From assembly GCA_963762605.1 (NCBI GenBank), contig CAVXLJ010000018.1, forward strand, positions 124,001-188,000: a stretch of DNA of 64,000 bases, given 5' to 3'. Shown here piece after piece: positions 8,136-16,406 of the stretch (position 1 is the first letter of the stretch; each line of letters starts with the position of its first letter). The translations under genes were made by a program, and so were the position numbers. Origin of the DNA: CAVSRC01 sp963762605 (lineage in GTDB: Bacteria > Pseudomonadota > Alphaproteobacteria > Rhizobiales > Kaistiaceae). The notes under the pieces were generated by a model. It was given only the letters and a program-made list of their open reading frames with translations, searched no databases and was not told the DNA's origin.

Positions 8136-11100
8136 TTAATCGAAGCGACCGCTGGCATGGGCCAGCATGGTGTAGACCTTGCCGGTATCCGACATCAGGT
8201 AGCGGCCGCCGGCCTGGCTGTCCTGGTTGTTGCCGGTGGCCTCGGCGAGCAGCTTCTCGAAATCGGCGACATAGTGGTCGACCACCGAGCGGAACTCGGG
8301 ATCGCGCTGATACTTCTTGCGGATCTCGTCGAAGGTCTGCTGGCCCTGCATGGTGTAGAGCCGGCGAGTGAACACATTGCGTTCGCCGCGCCGGTAACGC
8401 TGCCAAAGCTCGACCGCGGCATCGTGGTCGATGGCACGCGCGATGTCCGCCGACAGCGCATTGATGGGCGTGGGGGCCGCAGCGGCCGGCGGCGGCGCGT
8501 CGCCACCGTTGGGCTCGAAGGCGACCTGCGGCGCTGCATCGCCATTGTGCGGCGCGGCACCATTCACATCCTCGTCGGACGACGCCCGGCGCAGAAGATC
8601 GGACACCCAGCCGCCGCCATGGTCAGCGCCCGCCGGCGGCTCGGGCAGTGGCTCGGGCTCCGGCGCTGCGACCGGGGCAGGGGCGGGACGCGGCTGAGCC
8701 GGACGCGGGACGGGACCGTTGGTGCCATTGCGGCGTTCGCCGGCAAAACGCGATGCCGGTGCGGGCCGCGCTTCGCCTGTCGCAGCGGCTTGGGCGGCCG
8801 GCATCTCGCCACGGGCCAGGCGCGGTTCGCCCAGCGCCGGGCTCGACAGGTCAAGCTGCTTGCCGTGGCGGGTGATGATCTCGGACAGGTCGGACAGCGC
8901 CTTGATCTGGTCGCCGACCACGCGGCGCATCGTCTCAGCGCCCTCGCGGGCTTCCTCGGGCAATTCGAGCACGCCGCGCTTCAACTCCTCGCGCGTCGTG
9001 CCGAGCTCGCGCTGCAACTCCTGCATGGCCTGGCGCATCTCGCGCGTGGCATCGGAGAAGCGGCGTGTGGCTTCGCCAACCGACTGGCCCATCTCATTGA
9101 CCAGCGCCTTGTTCGATTCGCGCACGGCCTCCGCCGCCTTGCGGCTTTCGCTCGATGCGGCGCGGTTCATGCTCTCGAGATTTTCCATCACGCCCTTGGT
9201 CGCCGTCGCCGTGCTCTCGGTGAGCATGCGGCTGACCGCGGTGGCGCGCTCCTCGGCGCTCTTCAGCGTCTCGGTGATGATGCGCGTGAAGGACGACATC
9301 AGCCCGTCGAGTTCCTCGCTGCGCGCCTTCAGCCCGGCGGTGAGCGCCTCCAGCGCCGGCCGGCGCTCCTCGACCGTCGATTCGATCAGCCGGTTGACGT
9401 CGGACAGGTTGCGCGAGGCGGCGGTGAGCGAGTGGGTCTGCTCCTCGAACCGCTTCACGACGCCGCTGACGCTCTCAAGGATCTCCCGCGACACATCGCG
9501 CAGACGGGTGACCTGATCGCCGAGTTCGCCGGCGGACAGCTCGGTCGTCTCGACCGCGTGACCGATGGCGGTAGAGAACTCGCCGGACCGTTCGGCAAGG
9601 CCCTTCTCGATCTTGGCGAGGTTCTCGCCGGTGGTCGTGAGAAGCCCGGTGAGGCTGTCGGTGGCGCCGGCAAGCCGTTCGGCGATGTCGGCGATCTCGC
9701 GCTTGAGCGTCTCGTTGGTGGTGGCGAAGCTGGCGGCGACGCGGTCGCCAGCCGCGAGCAACGTGCGCGAGGCTTCTTCGCTGCGGCTGACCACGGTCTG
9801 GACAATGCTGCTGCCGCGCTCGTCGAGGGTCTTGACCAGGGCCTCGGAACGTCCGTCGAGCGCCGAGGTCAGATCAGTCAGCTCATGCTGTATCCTGTCG
9901 TTGGTCGACGAGAAGATGCCGGCAACACGCTCGCCGGATTCGAGCAGCATGCGCGAGGCTTCCTCGCTGCGGCCGACGACCATCTCGACGATGTCGGTGC
10001 CGCGCTGGTCGAGCGTCTTGAGCAGCGCATTGGAGCGCCCGTCGAGCAGGGCGGCAAGTTCGCCGGTGCGGGCGCCGAGTACGTCGTTGAAGTCGCGCGT
10101 GCGCTGTTCGAGCGCTTCGGTGACGGCGCTGGCGCGCGCCCCGAACATGCCCTCGATCTCGTTGATCGAGCGACCAAGCACCGTGGCGGCCTCGGAGGCC
10201 GAAGCACGCAGCGCGCGCGTCGCCTCGCCGGACTCGTTGACCAGGCGCTGGGTGACCTCGGTGACTGCGTCGCGCACGGTCGCGGCGACATCCTCGCTCT
10301 TGGAGGCGAGCGAATCGGTGGCGGCGTTGGCGCGCTCGGTCATCAGCTCGGCCAGGGCCTCGACCTGCTGGGTGAGCTGGCCGCCGACGTCGACCATGCG
10401 ATCGTCGATCAGCGAAGCGAAGTCGTTCTGGCCGTTGGTGAAGGTCTCCGAAATCTCGCGGGTGCGCTCGATGAGCGTCTGGTTGATCTGGCGCGAGCGG
10501 TGGTCAAGCGCTTCGGCGATGCGGTGCGCGCTGGTTTCCAGTGCGTCCGACACGTCGGCGATCTTGCCGCGGATGCCTTCGCCGAACTGGTCGAGCTTGC
10601 CGGTGAGGGCGTTTTCCATGCCGAGCGCCTGCTCGGAGAGCGCCGCGACCAGCGCCGGGCCGCGTTCGCCGACCAGTTCGGTGATGGTGGTGAAGCGGCT
10701 CTCGAGCACATCGCCGATTTCCTGCGTGCGATCGGCGATCAGGCTGCCGAAGCGCGTGCCGCTCTCGACGATGCGGTCGTGGATGGCGGTGCCGCGGCTC
10801 TCGATCGAGTCGGCGACCTCGGTGCCCGACGCGATGATCTTCTCGTGGATGGTCACGCCGCGGCTTTCGATGGCGTTGGCGACGTCGCGGCCGGAAGCAA
10901 GGATCTTCTGGTGGATCGACGTGCCGCGCAACTCGATGGCGTCGCCGACGTGCTGGGTCGCCTCGATGATCGAATCGTAGATGGCGGTGCCACGGCCCTC
11001 GATGGTGTCGGCGATTTCGCGCGACGAGGACAGAATCCGCTCGTAGATCGAATTTCCGCGGCTCTCGATGGTGTCCGCCATCTCGCGCGAGGAGGACACG

Positions 11101-13208
11101 ATGCGCTCATGCATCGCGCCGCCACGGCTCTCGATCTCGTTGGCCACCTGGCTGCCCAATTCGACGATGCGCTCGTGAATCGCGTTGCCCTGTTCGAGAA
11201 TGCGGTCGGCGATGCGCGTGCCGGAATCGACGATGCGCTCGTGGATGGCGCCGGCGCGCGAGGCCACCGTCTCGGCAATCTCATTGCCGGAGGCGATGAT
11301 CGTCTCGTTGATCTTCATGCCGCGCACGGCGATGGCCTTGGCGACTTCGCCGCCGACCGACGCCAGGCGCTGGGTCAGCTCGGCGCCGCGTTCGTCGAAG
11401 GATTCGTTGACCAGGGTGGCCGCCGAATCGATCGCCGCGCGCATGGCAGCGGTGCGGTCCTCGAGCAGCTTGGCCATCACATCGCCGGTGCCGGCAAGGC
11501 GCTCGTTGAGATCGGTGCCGTTGACCGAGATCGCCTCGAAGATGCGGTCGCCGGTGTGCGACAGGCGGTCGGCAAGCTCGCCGCCGCGGTTGGTGATCGT
11601 CTCGGCGATGCGCGAGCCGGTCTCGTCGAGCTTGTCGGCGATCTCCTGGCCACGCAGCGCCAGATCGACGAGCAGAGAATCGGAGTTGGTCTTGAGCGCC
11701 TCGTTGACCTCGTGCACATGCATCGAGATGGTCTCGGCGGCCTGCGACCCGGCCTCGCTGATCGAACGGGTGATCTCGTCGGTGCGGCCTTCGAAGCCCG
11801 CAATCAGCTCGGACCCGACGGTGGCGAGCGTATCGTTCACATCCTGGCCGCGTTCCGAGATGGTGTCGGCCACGGCACGACCGGTCGAGGACAGCGTGTC
11901 GTTGATCTCGGCCGAGCGGGCAAGCAGCGCGTCGGTCACCTCGCTGCCGGTCTGGGCAAGCGAAACGGCGACCTCGCTGACGGTGTCGGCCAGGCGGCTG
12001 ACCAGATCCTCGCCATGGGCGGTGAGCTGGTTGACCATGGTCTCACCGGCGGTGCCAAGCGCCACGGTGATCTGCTCGCCGCGATCGGTGAGCGTCGAGG
12101 TGATGCGGTTGCCGGCCTGGGTGACGTTCTCGGCGATCGACTCGGAGGCGATGCGCAGGTCCTTGGACAGCGATTCCTGGGCACTGACGATGGACGTACG
12201 CACGCGCTCGGAATTGATGACGATGGCCTCGCGCTGACCGGCGAGATCGTCGATCAGGGCCCGCATGCGGGTTTCGTTCTCCGAGTAGGAGCGTTCGAGC
12301 GCCGCAACTTCGTTGTGGACAAGCAGCTCAAGCTCGCCGGCTCGCGCCAGCGCGCGCTCGACGCCGTCGCCGACCGAGGCGACCTCGCGACGGATCGCCT
12401 GGCTGACATTGGTCACCGAATCGATGGCCAGGTTTTCGGGCTCGGACAGGCGCGTCACCACGTCGTTGATCGAGCGGGCGACGATGCGCATCTCCTGGCT
12501 GCGCCAGATCATTGCAGCGATGCCCCAGATGAAGGCGATGGGGACGCCGATCGACAGCAGGATATTGAGGAAGCGCGGCGAGGTGAGGGCGTCGCCCCCG
12601 CCGAACAGGCCGCCGGTGGACATTGCGTAGATGAATATCGTCACGGCCCAGACCGCCGACAGCGCGGCGGCGGTCGGATAGATCAGGCGCGACGGGCGGC
12701 GCTGATAGGCCAGCGCGGCGCTGCGACGGTCGTCGTTGGCGGCGAAGCGGCTGCGGCCTCGCTCGCTGCGCGGGCGCGCTGCGGGGATCTCTTCGCCGTA
12801 ATCGGGGCGCGGCTCCGGCTGACGCGGCTCTTCCACGCGGTGCGCTTCGGCGCGCGGTTCGGGGCGGTGCTCGGCCATGCGTGGCGGCGGCTCCTCCATG
12901 CGTTCGGGGCGTTCGACACGCTCGGAACGGCGCGGCGGCGGCTCGTCGATGCGCTCGGGGCGCCGGCTCGGCTGGTCGCTGCGGCGGGGCGGTGCCGGAC
13001 GCTGCGGTGCCTCGGGACGGCGCAGGAGATCGCTGCGACGTGGCTCACCGGCGCTGGCGCGCGGCGGCTCCGGGCGGCGCTCGCGCCTTGGCGGGGCGGC
13101 ACGATCCGGTTCTGCCTCGTCTTCCGGGCTGAAGTCCAGGCGTAACGCCTCCTCCACTGCCGAAAGCGCTGCGTCGTTCGGGTTCTTAGTCCTCGGGTTA
13201 GTCGCCAT
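8136..13208 (-). CDS. Giant membrane-anchored coiled-coil protein, growth pole ring (GPR/RgsE)-like
   Basis: A 1690-residue protein. Residues 1-170 are a Pro/Arg/Glu-rich disordered region. Two membrane helices follow at about 175-197 and 212-235, then a very long alpha-helical, apolipoprotein-like region. Residues about 640-825 contain consecutive 22-residue repeats of the type I-E-S-R-G-x-x-I-H-E-R-I. A Pro-rich linker precedes a compact C-terminal domain (about 1580-1690) beginning INALSADIARAIDHDAAVELW. This layout is that of the Agrobacterium GPR / Sinorhizobium RgsE proteins, TipN-related scaffolds that form a ring at the growing pole. The role in polar growth is inferred from that resemblance. 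It is transcribed alone; start ATG at 13208. Confidence 0.85.
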   Translation of the reverse strand: MATNPRTKNPNDAALSAVEEALRLDFSPEDEAEPDRAAPPRRERRPEPPRASAGEPRRSDLLRRPEAPQRPAPPRRSDQPSRRPERIDEPPPRRSERVERPERMEEPPPRMAEHRPEPRAEAHRVEEPRQPEPRPDYGEEIPAARPRSERGRSRFAANDDRRSAALAYQRRPSRLIYPTAAALSAVWAVTIFIYAMSTGGLFGGGDALTSPRFLNILLSIGVPIAFIWGIAAMIWRSQEMRIVARSINDVVTRLSEPENLAIDSVTNVSQAIRREVASVGDGVERALARAGELELLVHNEVAALERSYSENETRMRALIDDLAGQREAIVINSERVRTSIVSAQESLSKDLRIASESIAENVTQAGNRITSTLTDRGEQITVALGTAGETMVNQLTAHGEDLVSRLADTVSEVAVSLAQTGSEVTDALLARSAEINDTLSSTGRAVADTISERGQDVNDTLATVGSELIAGFEGRTDEITRSISEAGSQAAETISMHVHEVNEALKTNSDSLLVDLALRGQEIADKLDETGSRIAETITNRGGELADRLSHTGDRIFEAISVNGTDLNERLAGTGDVMAKLLEDRTAAMRAAIDSAATLVNESFDERGAELTQRLASVGGEVAKAIAVRGMKINETIIASGNEIAETVASRAGAIHERIVDSGTRIADRILEQGNAIHERIVELGSQVANEIESRGGAMHERIVSSSREMADTIESRGNSIYERILSSSREIADTIEGRGTAIYDSIIEATQHVGDAIELRGTSIHQKILASGRDVANAIESRGVTIHEKIIASGTEVADSIESRGTAIHDRIVESGTRFGSLIADRTQEIGDVLESRFTTITELVGERGPALVAALSEQALGMENALTGKLDQFGEGIRGKIADVSDALETSAHRIAEALDHRSRQINQTLIERTREISETFTNGQNDFASLIDDRMVDVGGQLTQQVEALAELMTERANAATDSLASKSEDVAATVRDAVTEVTQRLVNESGEATRALRASASEAATVLGRSINEIEGMFGARASAVTEALEQRTRDFNDVLGARTGELAALLDGRSNALLKTLDQRGTDIVEMVVGRSEEASRMLLESGERVAGIFSSTNDRIQHELTDLTSALDGRSEALVKTLDERGSSIVQTVVSRSEEASRTLLAAGDRVAASFATTNETLKREIADIAERLAGATDSLTGLLTTTGENLAKIEKGLAERSGEFSTAIGHAVETTELSAGELGDQVTRLRDVSREILESVSGVVKRFEEQTHSLTAASRNLSDVNRLIESTVEERRPALEALTAGLKARSEELDGLMSSFTRIITETLKSAEERATAVSRMLTESTATATKGVMENLESMNRAASSESRKAAEAVRESNKALVNEMGQSVGEATRRFSDATREMRQAMQELQRELGTTREELKRGVLELPEEAREGAETMRRVVGDQIKALSDLSEIITRHGKQLDLSSPALGEPRLARGEMPAAQAAATGEARPAPASRFAGERRNGTNGPVPRPAQPRPAPAPVAAPEPEPLPEPPAGADHGGGWVSDLLRRASSDEDVNGAAPHNGDAAPQVAFEPNGGDAPPPAAAAPTPINALSADIARAIDHDAAVELWQRYRRGERNVFTRRLYTMQGQQTFDEIRKKYQRDPEFRSVVDHYVADFEKLLAEATGNNQDSQAGGRYLMSDTGKVYTMLAHASGRFD
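10737..11290 (-). repeat. 66-bp tandem coding repeats in the GPR-like gene
   Basis: The DNA repeats with a 66-base period, visible for example as the recurring GGCTCTCGAT motif near 10796, 10860, 10925, 10991, 11060 and 11126. It encodes 22-residue units (two 11-mers each). Copies are diverged but in register, so the unit expanded by internal duplication and is maintained as a helical repeat. It is not a CRISPR: there are no unique spacers. Confidence 0.8.
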
Positions 13209-13488
13209 TGGTCCGCCTCGCGTCCGTACTCATAACCATGTCGGCCGCTTACCGGGCGATACGAGCCCGGCATGCATGCGGAAAACGTTCCCGGGAAAGT
13301 TGGCCACGTGGCTTCAGCCGCCGTGCCGCTTCCCTCCCGCGGCCCGCCGCCGCTACAGCGAATCGGCATCTGCCGATCCTGGGTGGCCTCCACACCCTTG
13401 CCGCTAGGGTATCCTAATGGCACATTGAAGGCAGAGGAACAAGAAAACGCGGCGGTCGGCGACGTTTCCCGAGGTTGGTGAACCCGCC
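13209..13488. other. Divergent intergenic region, GPR-like gene / small conserved gene
   Basis: About 280 bases that must carry the promoter of the GPR-like gene (minus strand) and of the 107-residue protein gene (plus strand). I see no clear operator, repeat or RNA gene in it. Confidence 0.4.
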
Positions 13489-13812
13489 ATGGAGAAGCGT
13501 CAGGGAGCTTTGAACGAGACCGTTAACGTGCCGGTAAACCGGGGTGACGATGCCCGCCCGTCGCTGCGTCCGACGGTGGCCCAGAAAAAGTACCTGTCTC
13601 TCGGCCTCGAACAGCCCGGCGGCAAGCTTCCGCTGTTCGATCGAAATGGCGCCGGAATTGACCGGAAAACGGTCGAATCCTGCATCGCCAAGGGCTGGGC
13701 CGAACCGTGGTTCGCCAACCCGACGAAACCCGATTGGCTGGTCTGCAAGCTGACGCCTGCCGGCTATGCCGTGCTCGGCAGGTCGCCGCCGGCCGGCGTC
13801 GGCGGCGCGTAG
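13489..13812 (+). CDS. Small conserved hypothetical protein
   Basis: A 107-residue protein of no recognised family. Its visible content is a disordered N-terminus, a middle stretch RPTVAQKKYLSLGLEQPGGK, and a C-terminal WLVCKLTPAGYAVLG that looks like the last helix and wing of a small winged-helix fold. This resemblance is weak. The ATG at 13489 is the only sensible start; an AGGTTGG stretch lies a few bases upstream. It has its own promoter region, divergent from the GPR-like gene. Confidence 0.6.
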   Translation: MEKRQGALNETVNVPVNRGDDARPSLRPTVAQKKYLSLGLEQPGGKLPLFDRNGAGIDRKTVESCIAKGWAEPWFANPTKPDWLVCKLTPAGYAVLGRSPPAGVGGA

Positions 13813-13832
13813 GAACGGCCCCAAAAACGTCG

Positions 13833-13847
13833 TTAACGATAAATTAA
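13833..13847. promoter_or_regulatory. CtrA-box candidate (TTAA-N7-TTAA)
   Basis: A perfect TTAACGATAAATTAA matches the alphaproteobacterial CtrA consensus TTAA-N7-TTAA. It lies 84 bases before the chosen start of the Hpt gene, in a promoter-like position. CtrA is the response regulator at the end of the CckA phosphorelay, and cckA is also in this window. Confidence 0.6.
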
Positions 13848-13930
13848 GATTCTTCGCTCGCCTGTGGGCCAAGCCGCCTAAATAGGAGGTGTGGGAGGCC
13901 TGCGGCGGCAGAATATTGGTATTTTTGCCG

Positions 13931-14278
13931 ATGAGTACGAGTGAGACACCCACAATGGCCGGCCGGACGGACGGGGACGCCGTCGACTTTTCCGTATTGC
14001 GCGCACAAACCGGCGGCGATCCGAACCTCGAACGCGAGGTGCTCGGCCTGTTCCTGACGCGCTCGACGAGCGAACTTGCCCGTCTCAAGGCGGCGCAGAC
14101 CGCCGAGGAGCGCAGCAAGATCGCCCATGGCCTGGTCGGTTCGGCGGCAGCGGTCGGCGCCGCCAAGGTGGCGCGTCTGGCCACCTCGGTCGAGCGTGGC
14201 AATTCGGTCGCGATCGTGGCGCTCGAAGCGGCGATCGCCGAAGCCGGCCGCCAGATCACGCGCCACCTCGCAGAATAG
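13931..14278 (+). CDS. Single-domain histidine phosphotransfer (Hpt) protein
   Basis: A 115-residue protein that is essentially one four-helix Hpt domain. The phosphoacceptor site is HGLVGSAAAVGA with His66, matching the HxLxGxAxxxG pattern. Hpt proteins relay phosphoryl groups between a hybrid kinase receiver and a response regulator in the cytoplasm. No kinase is adjacent. A longer version beginning with GTG at 13889 is possible, but that codon overlaps the AGGAGG there, so I prefer ATG 13931. The CtrA box upstream suggests cell-cycle control; which relay it serves is unknown. Confidence 0.85.
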   Translation: MSTSETPTMAGRTDGDAVDFSVLRAQTGGDPNLEREVLGLFLTRSTSELARLKAAQTAEERSKIAHGLVGSAAAVGAAKVARLATSVERGNSVAIVALEAAIAEAGRQITRHLAE

Positions 14279-14401
14279 TGCTGCCCGTGCGATCGGATCG
14301 CATTGGCAGCGCCATGGCAAATCGCCTATAGAGCCGGCGGTTTTCATCCGGGGGCTCCGGGCGCCCGGCATTGTCCGCTCTGCTTCTTTCTCCGAGGTCC
14401 A

Positions 14402-14722
14402 ATGGCCAAGATCACCTACATCGCCAGCGATGGTCAGCGTTACGAAGTGGAGGCGGAGAACGGCACCACGGTGATGGAAAACGCCATCCGCAACGGCGTT
14501 CCCGGCATCGAGGCGGAGTGCGGCGGGGCGTGTGCCTGTGCCACCTGCCACGTCTATGTCGACGAGGCCTTCCGCGCGGTCGTCGGCGAGCCCGAGCCGA
14601 TGGAGGAGGACATGCTGGACTTCGCCTATGACGTCCGGCCGACCTCGCGGCTGTCCTGCCAGATCCGGGTCAGCGACGCACTCGACGGGCTGATCGTCAC
14701 GGTCCCCGAGCGCCAGGGCTAG
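14402..14722 (+). CDS. [2Fe-2S] ferredoxin (adrenodoxin type)
   Basis: A 106-residue adrenodoxin/FdxB-type ferredoxin. Cluster ligands are Cys40, Cys46, Cys49 (ECGGACACATCH) and Cys86 (RLSCQI), spaced C-x5-C-x2-C-x36-C, with an extra Cys44. The DMLDFAYDV stretch is the conserved acidic partner-binding helix. It carries electrons for Fe-S assembly or for cytochrome P450/oxygenase partners. The 3' end of this gene (VTVPERQG plus stop) is repeated 916 bases downstream, a sign of recombination here. The next gene starts three bases past its stop. Confidence 0.92.
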   Translation: MAKITYIASDGQRYEVEAENGTTVMENAIRNGVPGIEAECGGACACATCHVYVDEAFRAVVGEPEPMEEDMLDFAYDVRPTSRLSCQIRVSDALDGLIVTVPERQG

Positions 14723-14726
14723 GCGT
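14695..14726 (+). repeat. Direct repeat copy 1: ferredoxin 3' end
   Basis: A 32-base segment containing the last eight codons and stop of the ferredoxin gene. It matches 29 of 32 positions with 15611-15642. All three differences fall at third codon positions and leave the encoded VTVPERQG unchanged. Confidence 0.8.
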
Positions 14727-15585
14727 GGCAGCGGGCGGCCCGGCAGAGACCACGGCTCGGGCGCTGCAGGTTGCGATCGCCGTCGCCGATCGGCTGGGTC
14801 TCGGGCGGCTCGATGCGGTGATCCTGCGCAACTCCCACCACGTCAGCATCCGCCTGTTGCCGCTGGATGTGGTGGCGAGGGTTGCGCCGGCCGACCAGCC
14901 GGAGGCTGCGGCCGCGCTCCGGCGCGAGATCGCCATCGCCCAGCATCTCTCGGCGCGAGCCGCCCCGACTGTTCGCCCGACGGACGAGCTTCCCGCCGGT
15001 CCTCACTTCTGGAACGGGTTTGGCCTGACCTTCTGGCAGTACCTCGATCACGTCGCCGCGGACGAGGACAATGGAGCGCATGTCGCCGTTGCCGCTCAGG
15101 CTCTGCGCCGCGTTCAAGATGCGCTCACAGGTTTTCCCGGCGCTTTGCCGTCGTTCCACACCAAGATCGCAGGTTGCCGCGCCCTGCTTGATGACCGATC
15201 GGCACTGACGGCGCTTCCCACCGCTGACCGGGCCTTCCTGACCGAGGTCTACGACCGGTTTGCGGCGGCCCTGGACGATCGGGTTCTTCAATCGCTCCCC
15301 ATCCACGGCGATGCCCATCTCGGCAACGTGTTCATCGCGACCGATGGCTCTGCCTATTGGAACGACTTCGAGGATGTGTGCCTGGGACCGCGGGAGTGGG
15401 ACATGGGCTGGCTCAGCGACGCCGATCTCGGCCCGTTCGAGCCCGTTGACCGCGATCTCCTTGCCCTTCTTTCCGATTTGCGCAGCTGGTGCGTTGCGAT
15501 CTGGTGCTGGGCTTCGTTCGCGCTACCCGAGAAGCGCGCGGCGGCGGAATATCACCTGGACCGGCTGAGACGGCGCTATGGGTAG
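14725..15585 (+). CDS. APH-family (aminoglycoside/choline kinase-like) phosphotransferase
   Basis: A 286-residue protein with the APH fold. The catalytic loop reads IHGDAHLGNVFI (near residue 193) and the metal-binding segment NDFEDVCLGPREWDMGWL (near residue 213), where the usual DxD-type Asp is in NDFED. Such proteins phosphorylate small molecules (sugars, choline, antibiotics) with ATP; the substrate is unknown and resistance should not be assumed. The GTG start lies three bases after the ferredoxin stop. The gene is bracketed by two copies of the ferredoxin 3' end, suggesting it arrived with a recombined ferredoxin segment. Confidence 0.8.
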   Translation: MAAGGPAETTARALQVAIAVADRLGLGRLDAVILRNSHHVSIRLLPLDVVARVAPADQPEAAAALRREIAIAQHLSARAAPTVRPTDELPAGPHFWNGFGLTFWQYLDHVAADEDNGAHVAVAAQALRRVQDALTGFPGALPSFHTKIAGCRALLDDRSALTALPTADRAFLTEVYDRFAAALDDRVLQSLPIHGDAHLGNVFIATDGSAYWNDFEDVCLGPREWDMGWLSDADLGPFEPVDRDLLALLSDLRSWCVAIWCWASFALPEKRAAAEYHLDRLRRRYG

Positions 15586-15610
15586 CTGGCCGATGAACAC
15601 ACGGCGCCGT

Positions 15611-15642
15611 CGTCACCGTGCCGGAGCGCCAGGGCTAGGCGT
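15611..15642 (+). repeat. Direct repeat copy 2: remnant ferredoxin 3' end
   Basis: Encodes VTVPERQG and a stop in a frame with no gene attached, so it is a leftover ferredoxin tail. Similarity to the true tail extends a few codons upstream at the protein level (HGAVVTV against DGLIVTV). It ends exactly where the brnA stop codon begins on the other strand. Confidence 0.8.
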
Positions 15643-16019
15643 CACGCCCGGCGGCGCTGTTTCTGGACCACGTCGCGCAGCGCATCGTCGATACGCGTCT
15701 GCCAGCCCTCGCCGCCGGCACGGAAATGCTCCAGCACTTCGGGCGACAGGCGGATCGACACAAGTGTCTTGGTCGGCGCCTTCTGCGGCCCGCGCTCTCC
15801 GCGCCGGCGCAACAGCGCCTCGGGCAGCACTTCGGCGGCCGGGCGCATGCGGGCGAAATCCGCGTCGGTCAGCGGCGGGTTGTCGGGATCGGACATGGCG
15901 TCGGCGGTGATCTTGGCGTCTTCCTCCGGCGTCATCTCCGCCAGTGCCGCCAGCGCGCGCTTGCGCGCCGCTTTCCACTCAGCCGATCGCCTGGATGTAC
16001 CGTTTGGTTTCCCTGTCAT
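15642..16019 (-). CDS. brnA: BrnA-type antitoxin
   Basis: A 125-residue protein whose C-terminus, TKTLVSIRLSPEVLEHFRAGGEGWQTRIDDALRDVV, is the ribbon-helix-helix DNA-binding domain of BrnA antitoxins. The N-terminal half has the acidic MTPEEDAKITADAMSDPDNPPLTDADFARMRPA segment that masks the toxin. BrnA binds BrnT and represses the operon. It overlaps the upstream brnT by 41 bases, the usual toxin-first order of this family. Its stop abuts the remnant ferredoxin repeat. Confidence 0.9.
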   Translation of the reverse strand: MTGKPNGTSRRSAEWKAARKRALAALAEMTPEEDAKITADAMSDPDNPPLTDADFARMRPAAEVLPEALLRRRGERGPQKAPTKTLVSIRLSPEVLEHFRAGGEGWQTRIDDALRDVVQKQRRRA

Positions 16020-16248
16020 TTGCCTTCCTCAGGCTGATTACGTGGACCGCATCGCCACGCCGAGTGAACACCAGCGCATGGAGCCGCTTGCCGATGAACC
16101 CCAACGCCACCTCACGCACCTCACCGTAGTCGAAACGGTCGTCGACATACGTAAACGCCGTGGCGAAATCGAACTGCTCGACACTGGCGAAGTCGATGGC
16201 GCGCCGTTCGATGTTCCTCCGTCGCTTCGCCTCGTCCCAGGTGAACAC
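15979..16248 (-). CDS. brnT: BrnT-type ribonuclease toxin
   Basis: An 89-residue BrnT toxin, starting (GTG) with MFTWDEAKRRRNIERRAIDF, the conserved WDxxKxxxNxxKHxIxF region of the family, and ending with RGDAVHVISLRKANDRETKRY, which includes the conserved RxA..E..Y. BrnT is a RelE-fold ribonuclease that slows growth when free of BrnA. Here the usual K-H before the GI/AIDF motif reads R-R, a substitution near the proposed active face, so activity may be altered. It is transcribed as the first gene of brnT-brnA. Confidence 0.9.
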   Translation of the reverse strand: MFTWDEAKRRRNIERRAIDFASVEQFDFATAFTYVDDRFDYGEVREVALGFIGKRLHALVFTRRGDAVHVISLRKANDRETKRYIQAIG

Positions 16249-16259
16249 GCTGCAGGCCC

Positions 16260-16287
16260 TATTTAATCGTATCTACAATAAAATCAA
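16260..16287 (-). promoter_or_regulatory. Promoter candidate for brnT-brnA
   Basis: On the minus strand TTGATT (16287-16282) and TAAATA (16265-16260) are separated by 16 bases, just upstream of the brnT GTG. The spacer holds an imperfect inverted repeat (ATCGTA/TACAAT), where BrnA could bind. The stretch is distinctly AT-rich compared with its surroundings. Confidence 0.4.
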
Positions 16288-16406
16288 TACCGAGTGCTCA
16301 TAGGAAATTTGCTCCCGATCAAGCGTGGCTCGCAACAAAGTTGCTTTGATCCGCCGCGCCCGGCGGATATGTGTCCGCCATAGTTTCAGCAACGACCGGT
16401 AGCGGG

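Noticed and set aside
10737..11290. 66-base repeats resembling a repeat array
   Set aside because: There are no spacers. The repeats are contiguous, coding and in frame, so this is a protein repeat, not a CRISPR.
8118..13145. A 1675-codon open frame on the plus strand
   Set aside because: It is antisense to the GPR-like gene. Its composition mirrors the repeated codons of that gene, and it has no family motif or ribosome site.
14725..15585. An antibiotic-resistance call for the APH-family gene
   Set aside because: The fold is shared by many kinases of normal metabolism. Nothing in the sequence shows that an aminoglycoside is the substrate.
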